A DNA stretch of 64,000 bases from Eubacterium sp. GTDB lineage: Bacteria > Bacillota > Clostridia > Lachnospirales > Lachnospiraceae. The notes below the pieces were generated by a model. That model was not told the DNA's origin. It was given only the letters and a program-made list of their open reading frames with translations, and did not search any database. Both the position numbers and the translations under genes were made by a program. The stretch covers positions 1 through 64,000 of the forward strand of contig JAILAR010000174.1 of assembly GCA_024681515.1 (NCBI GenBank), in the 5' to 3' direction. Positions 59,830 to 64,000 of the stretch are shown here, in pieces (the first letter of the stretch is position 1; every line of letters starts with the position of its first letter).

Positions 59830-62016
59830 CTACTGATTATCTGCCTTACTCTTTCCTTTTGAGTCCGTGCTCTTATCAAAACGGAATACGATCCTTCGCT
59901 CCGCCTTGTCCGTGCTGACCACCTGGATCCGAACCGGATCTCCCAGATTGAAGACCTTCCGGGTCCGGCTGCCGATCATCTGGAAGGATTCCTCATGGTA
60001 ATCGTAAAAATCATCCGAAAGACTTCCCAGCGGTATCACGCCTTCGATGGTATTCGGCAGTTCCACGAAGATCGACTGGGTGTTAAATCCGGAAATGATT
60101 CCGTCATAGCTTTCTCCCAGATGATCTTCCATATACTCGATCTGTTTCAGTTTATCCACATCCCGCTCCGCATCATCTGCCCGGCGTTCCTTTGCAGAGT
60201 TGTCAGCCGCAACCTCCGGCAGGATATGCTCATAGTGAGACACTCTTCTTTCGTCCAGGGTTCCGTGCAGATTTTCCTTCAGGATCCGATGGATCTGCAG
60301 ATCCGGATATCTGCGGATCGGCGACGTAAAATGGCAGTAATACTTGGCAGCAAGCCCAAAATGCCCCGTGCAAACGGTTCCGTAACGCGCCTGCTGCATG
60401 GTGCGAAGCGTCAGTTTTGAGATCATTGCCTCATAAGGCTGATCCTCGATCTCCTGCAGGATCCGCTGGAATTCCCTGGGATGCACCGCTTCCCTTCCTC
60501 CATGGATGTAGAGTTTAAAGGTTCGCAGCATGAATTTCAGGGCTTCCACTTTGCGTTCATCCGGTGCTTCGTGAACACGGTACTCAAAGGGAAGTTCCTG
60601 CCAGAACGCATCTTCGGCGATGGTTTCATTTGCGGCAAGCATGAAATCCTCGATCAGCTTTGTCGCCACGTTGCGGTCATGGGCCCGGATCTCAATGGGT
60701 TTTCCGTCTTCGCCCACTACGATCTCCGTCTCCTGGATGTCAAAGTCTATGGAACCCCTCGCATGCCGCCGCTCCCGAAGGATCGCCGACAGCGCTGCCA
60801 TCCGCTTAAACAGCGGGATCAAAGCCTCGTATTTTTGAACCGGGGCATCCTCCAGACCTTCGATCAGTGCATTCACATCCGTGTAGGTCATCCGGGCGTT
60901 GGAACGGATCACACCCTCACAAAGCTCATGAGACAGGATCTGCCCCGTACTGTCAATATCCATCAGGCAGGACAAAGCCAATCGGTCCTTGCCTTCCTGC
61001 AGCGAGCAGATACCATTGGAAAGCTGATGTGGCAGCATGGGAACCACCGTATCGGCCAGATAAACCGAAGTACCGCGGCGCAGTGCCTCCTTATCCAGAG
61101 GGCTGCCTTCCTTCACATAATTGGACACGTCTGCAATATGCACACCCAGATGATAGATCCCGTCTTCCTCTGTCAGAGTGATGGCATCATCGAAATCCTT
61201 TGCGGTTTCTCCGTCGATGGTAACCGTTTCCCATTCACGAAAATCTCTGCGTCCTTCGATATCCTTTTCAGTCACGCAGTCAGAAATGTCCCGGAGCTGA
61301 TCAAGAACCTCCTCCGGGAATTCTTCCGGAATATTGAATGCCCGGATCACGGCCAGTACATCGTCCTTCGGGTCATCGATATGCCCGAGGATCTCCACTA
61401 CCCGGCCTTCCGGAGCACCGCCACCCGTGTCATAACGCTCGATCTCGGCAACAACAATATTTCCGTCCACAGCCTTCATACTTTTGCCTTCCGGGATATA
61501 GACGTCCGTTCCCAGTTTCTTGTTGCCGGTGATCACAAAGCCGATACGATCCTGCTCCCGGTAGGTTCCGGTGACCGCAGTGATCCCTCGGGACAGGACC
61601 TTCAGCACCTCGGCTTCCGTTCTCGGCCCGCGTTTTGCCGTTTCGACACGGATCATTACCTTATCCCCCTGAAAGGCCCCATTTACACCCTTCTCGGGAA
61701 TAAAGAAATCCTCTTCATATCCGGGAACCCGGACAAAACCGTAGCCCTTCCGTGTTCCGATATATTCACCGACCAGCGAGTCCTTGGATCTGGGAAGATA
61801 CCGGTTATTTCTGGAGCAGACGATCTCTCCTTCCCGGATCAGATTATTCAGAAGGTCCAGAAAATCATCCCGCTGTCCGCCGGTGATCCCAATAACATAA
61901 CACAGGTCCTTCAGTCGCATGGGCTTATACTCTTTGGACTGCATAAGGGAAAGCAGACGCTCCCTCCAGTCCTGCATCAACAGCTCGTTTTCGTATTTAT
62001 CATCTATATCACTCAT
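59830..62016 (-). CDS. rnr: Ribonuclease R
   Basis: 728 residues, normal length. Cold-shock RNA-binding domains (about 60-220, with GEYIGTRKGYGFVRV), the RNB catalytic domain with ETAKDFDDAITL near 270 holding the metal-binding Asp residues, YCHFTSPIRRYPDLQIHR near 570, and an S1 domain from about 635. It degrades structured RNA, including transcripts released by tmRNA. Operon with smpB. Confidence 0.96.
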   Translation of the reverse strand: MSDIDDKYENELLMQDWRERLLSLMQSKEYKPMRLKDLCYVIGITGGQRDDFLDLLNNLIREGEIVCSRNNRYLPRSKDSLVGEYIGTRKGYGFVRVPGYEEDFFIPEKGVNGAFQGDKVMIRVETAKRGPRTEAEVLKVLSRGITAVTGTYREQDRIGFVITGNKKLGTDVYIPEGKSMKAVDGNIVVAEIERYDTGGGAPEGRVVEILGHIDDPKDDVLAVIRAFNIPEEFPEEVLDQLRDISDCVTEKDIEGRRDFREWETVTIDGETAKDFDDAITLTEEDGIYHLGVHIADVSNYVKEGSPLDKEALRRGTSVYLADTVVPMLPHQLSNGICSLQEGKDRLALSCLMDIDSTGQILSHELCEGVIRSNARMTYTDVNALIEGLEDAPVQKYEALIPLFKRMAALSAILRERRHARGSIDFDIQETEIVVGEDGKPIEIRAHDRNVATKLIEDFMLAANETIAEDAFWQELPFEYRVHEAPDERKVEALKFMLRTFKLYIHGGREAVHPREFQRILQEIEDQPYEAMISKLTLRTMQQARYGTVCTGHFGLAAKYYCHFTSPIRRYPDLQIHRILKENLHGTLDERRVSHYEHILPEVAADNSAKERRADDAERDVDKLKQIEYMEDHLGESYDGIISGFNTQSIFVELPNTIEGVIPLGSLSDDFYDYHEESFQMIGSRTRKVFNLGDPVRIQVVSTDKAERRIVFRFDKSTDSKGKSKADNQ

Positions 62017-62127
62017 AGTCCTTCTCCAATCCCCAATTCCTGATTATCCCCATAATCAGGATAGTTTCATCACAGTTACTATTAGAATACCATAAATCAT
62101 GTCATCTGGGAATAATTCTCATAATAT

Positions 62128-62164
62128 AAATGGTGCTCCGAACAGAACGTCCGAAGCACCATTT
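62128..62164 (-). terminator. Terminator of secG
   Basis: AAATGGTGCT pairs with AGCACCATTT, with a T-rich minus-strand end, 20 bases past the secG stop. Confidence 0.7.
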
Positions 62165-62183
62165 ACATGTTTATCATATGCTG

Positions 62184-62420
62184 TTACGCAACCCATTTGG
62201 AACTGAGCAGGATCGCCAGTACAAAGAAAAGAACGGCTAAAACAACAGTGATCTTCTTGATCATCGCATCCTTGGAATGTCCTTTATTCTTTGACCAGTA
62301 GGTGTCAGCACTGCCGGTAAGTGTACCGGTCAGTCCGTTTTCTTTGCCTTCCTGCATCAGAACTACGATGCTGAGCAATATACAAACAACGATAAATGCT
62401 ATGGTAAGTCCGGTTCTCAC
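62184..62420 (-). CDS. secG: Preprotein translocase subunit SecG
   Basis: 78 residues, GTG start behind AAGGAGG. Two membrane helices (about 3-22 and 55-75) with the family's central QEGKENGLTGTLTG. It assists SecYE in protein export. It precedes rnr, an arrangement conserved in Firmicutes. Confidence 0.93.
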   Translation of the reverse strand: MRTGLTIAFIVVCILLSIVVLMQEGKENGLTGTLTGSADTYWSKNKGHSKDAMIKKITVVLAVLFFVLAILLSSKWVA

Positions 62421-62457
62421 GGGTAAACCTCCTTAAAGCTGAAAATCATACTTAGCA

Positions 62458-62486
62458 AATATATCACATTCCTTTATATTTTGCAA
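62458..62486 (-). promoter_or_regulatory. Promoter of secG
   Basis: Minus-strand TTGCAA (62486-62481) and TATATT (62463-62458) with a 17-base spacer. Confidence 0.55.
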
Positions 62487-62544
62487 TCATTATTTTAAAT
62501 TCTATCGTGTTCGTATATTACTATAATCCGAAATCATTATAATG

Positions 62545-63540
62545 TCAGAATATGGAAAGGTACCAGAGTCCATCGACCTTATATAATGTAAAGGTATCTC
62601 CTTTTTCTTTCCAGTCATCATAGTGGGTCGAATCAGATCCGTACTGCCCCTTATATTCAAAATACACCCGTACGCGTTGCATTTCCTCGATATTGATCTC
62701 CTTATTCAGATACCGCTTAAATTCATCTTCCAGATCCTCTATATCATCTTCATCGTATGTGCGGCGATCCTCCACCCTGAGATATCTGCACTCAAAATCA
62801 GCACTGATCCTGGCAAAAAAATCTGATTTCAGAATTTCCTCTGCTGTCATTCCTTTGCTGTTTTCTGCGTACTCATCCAACGCCGCCCGGTATTTACCCG
62901 GCACGATCATATCCGCTACCCTTTCGGGCTTTTTGTCATTCATAGCTTCCACAAACGCCTTTGCCAGCTCTTCCTTGCTTGAATAACCGCCATTCGAGGA
63001 ACCAAACACAAAGAAGATCAGGATCAGAGCGGTTGCAACTAACATACCTGCAATGGAACAGATGATGGCAATCTTCTTGCCTTTGCCGGAGCCCGGTGCT
63101 TTCGGCGCCGGACCGGGGGAGCCGTAATAAAGCTGTCCCTGTGGCTGACCATAATACTGCTGTGCATACCCCTGTGGCTGACCATAGATCGGCTGGTCCA
63201 GTGCCTGCGGCTGGCCGTAAGGTTTCTGACTATATTGCTGCTGATAGTATTGCTGCTGGATATATTGCTGTTGGTCATACGGTTGCTGACCATATGACTG
63301 CTGGCCATACGGCTGCTGACCGTATGGCTGCTGATACGGTTGCTGCTGATAGTATTGCTGCTGACCGTACGGCTGCTGGCCATATGGTTGCTGACTATAC
63401 GGCTGCTGGCCATATGGTTGCTGACCATATGGCTGCGACGGATCGTAGCCCTGCTGGCCGTATTGCTGCCGGCCAGAACCAGACTGATCATTCATCTGCT
63501 GCGGATTCAATCCACCACCATGCTCGTTATCCATATTCAT
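62545..63540 (-). CDS. Membrane protein with Gln/Pro/Tyr/Gly repeat tail
   Basis: 331 residues. Residues 20-145 are about 17 copies of QQPYGQ-like units. A membrane helix follows (about 158-178, [21 protein letters not shown]). The C-terminal 150 residues form a soluble outer domain starting [20 protein letters not shown], like small DUF4878-type NTF2-like modules found in lipoproteins. The repeat part would be cytoplasmic if the helix is a simple anchor. Function unknown. Confidence 0.65.
   Translation of the reverse strand: MNMDNEHGGGLNPQQMNDQSGSGRQQYGQQGYDPSQPYGQQPYGQQPYSQQPYGQQPYGQQQYYQQQPYQQPYGQQPYGQQSYGQQPYDQQQYIQQQYYQQQYSQKPYGQPQALDQPIYGQPQGYAQQYYGQPQGQLYYGSPGPAPKAPGSGKGKKIAIICSIAGMLVATALILIFFVFGSSNGGYSSKEELAKAFVEAMNDKKPERVADMIVPGKYRAALDEYAENSKGMTAEEILKSDFFARISADFECRYLRVEDRRTYDEDDIEDLEDEFKRYLNKEINIEEMQRVRVYFEYKGQYGSDSTHYDDWKEKGDTFTLYKVDGLWYLSIF
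63171..63475 (-). repeat. Imperfect repeats encoding QQPYGQ units
   Basis: Short imperfect units of TATGGTTGCTG type run through this stretch and encode the Gln/Pro/Tyr/Gly-rich tail. Confidence 0.65.
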
Positions 63541-63662
63541 GATCCCCTTTTATTCCTCATTTTGCGGAGTGGCGCGCTCTATTCTCCTCTACAAACACGA
63601 TTCTATCATTTCGGTATTTTATCGTCAACGCGGAATCACTCGCGATACTCTTCCTGATACTA

Positions 63663-63691
63663 TTCACAGGAGTGAGCAATTATGGTAGAAT
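63663..63691 (+). promoter_or_regulatory. Promoter of the MurT-like gene
   Basis: TTCACA and TAGAAT with a 17-base spacer, about 90 bases upstream of the start codon. Confidence 0.5.
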
Positions 63692-63779
63692 AGGCCATGG
63701 AATTGCCCGGCATTGGCCATGGTAGTTTCCAAATAAATCATAAGCTTCGAAAAGCACAATATCAGAAAGGACTTGAATT

Positions 63780-64000
63780 ATGGTACGACTGATCGGTACC
63801 TTTCTCGGCAAGTCCATCCTGCTGGCCGAGAGGATCTTTCATAAGGATGGAAGCACATTTCCGGGGAAATTTGTGATCAAACTCTTCCCCTCCTATCTTT
63901 CCAAGCTGCAATATCCGAAGGACGTGATCATGGTGACGGGCAGCTCCGGTAAGGGCTCCACCACCTCCATCATCGCCAACCTTCTACGTGCGGACGGCAG
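63780..64000 (+). CDS. MurT-like Mur ligase, N-terminal part
   Basis: The first 73 residues are seen; the gene runs out of the window. The start RLIGTFLGKSILLAERIF and STFPGKFVIKLFPSYLSKL match MurT, whose N-terminus has a similar G-x-x-LPG region. The P-loop is VTGSSGKGSTTS, where MurT usually has GTNGKTTT. MurT with GatD amidates the Glu of lipid II. A PgsB-like ligase is a weaker alternative. Ribosome site AGAAAGGA. Confidence 0.65.
   Translation, partial: MVRLIGTFLGKSILLAERIFHKDGSTFPGKFVIKLFPSYLSKLQYPKDVIMVTGSSGKGSTTSIIANLLRADG

Overview
The window looks like chromosomal DNA from a plant-fibre-degrading gut Clostridium of the Lachnospiraceae type. This is inferred from gene content: a clostridial-type XylA, YesL/YesM/YesN and Lpl-type sugar uptake genes, choline-binding-like cell-wall repeats, a class B sortase, the Firmicutes GalT, RecU, a YneA-like SOS protein, and the secG-rnr-smpB-ssrA order. 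No rRNA or taxonomic marker was used.

Layout. 1-5.1 kb: a YneA-like LysM protein behind a LexA-box promoter, an unrecognised protein with an acidic repeat tail, and a secreted cell-wall-binding protein split by a frameshift. 5.1-11.1 kb: xylB-xylA (minus strand), then an esterase and a YesN-type regulator (plus strand). 11.4-19.9 kb: an AT-rich accessory island with two cell-wall-binding proteins, one carrying a caspase-like protease domain. It also holds a 51-residue AgrD-like cyclic peptide precursor, an agrB interrupted by an IS630-type element, an IS4-type element, and LytTR regulator and GHKL kinase genes (agrA/agrC-like). 20-37 kb: a sugar-utilisation locus with YesL, a solute-binding lipoprotein, two permeases, a surface protein, a YesM kinase, GH31, GH29, GH5 and GH43. 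37-64 kb: mostly housekeeping genes: nadE, recU, RluA-type, RsmF-type, galE, galT, tRNA-Leu, srtB, Nudix, pbp, ftsW, U32, zapA, ruvBA, divIVA-like, yprB-like, ssrA, smpB, rnr, secG and the start of a MurT-like gene.

How the genes fit together. The GH5, GH31 and GH29 enzymes with the ABC importer and xylAB suggest breakdown of xyloglucan or a related xylose-bearing hemicellulose, with xylose passing to the pentose phosphate pathway and galactose possibly entering through galT/galE. The YesM kinase sits in the glycosidase operon, while the only YesN regulator is about 17 kb away beside the esterase.

The most unusual region is the agr-like island. agrD is divergent from agrB across a 72-bp dyad centred between the two genes, and it lies directly upstream of an exported caspase-like protease with wall-binding repeats. 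IS630 insertion removed the last 34 codons of agrB. A second notable pattern is a short GC hairpin, usually with a GNRA-type loop, repeated just upstream of the ribosome binding sites of at least five unrelated genes.
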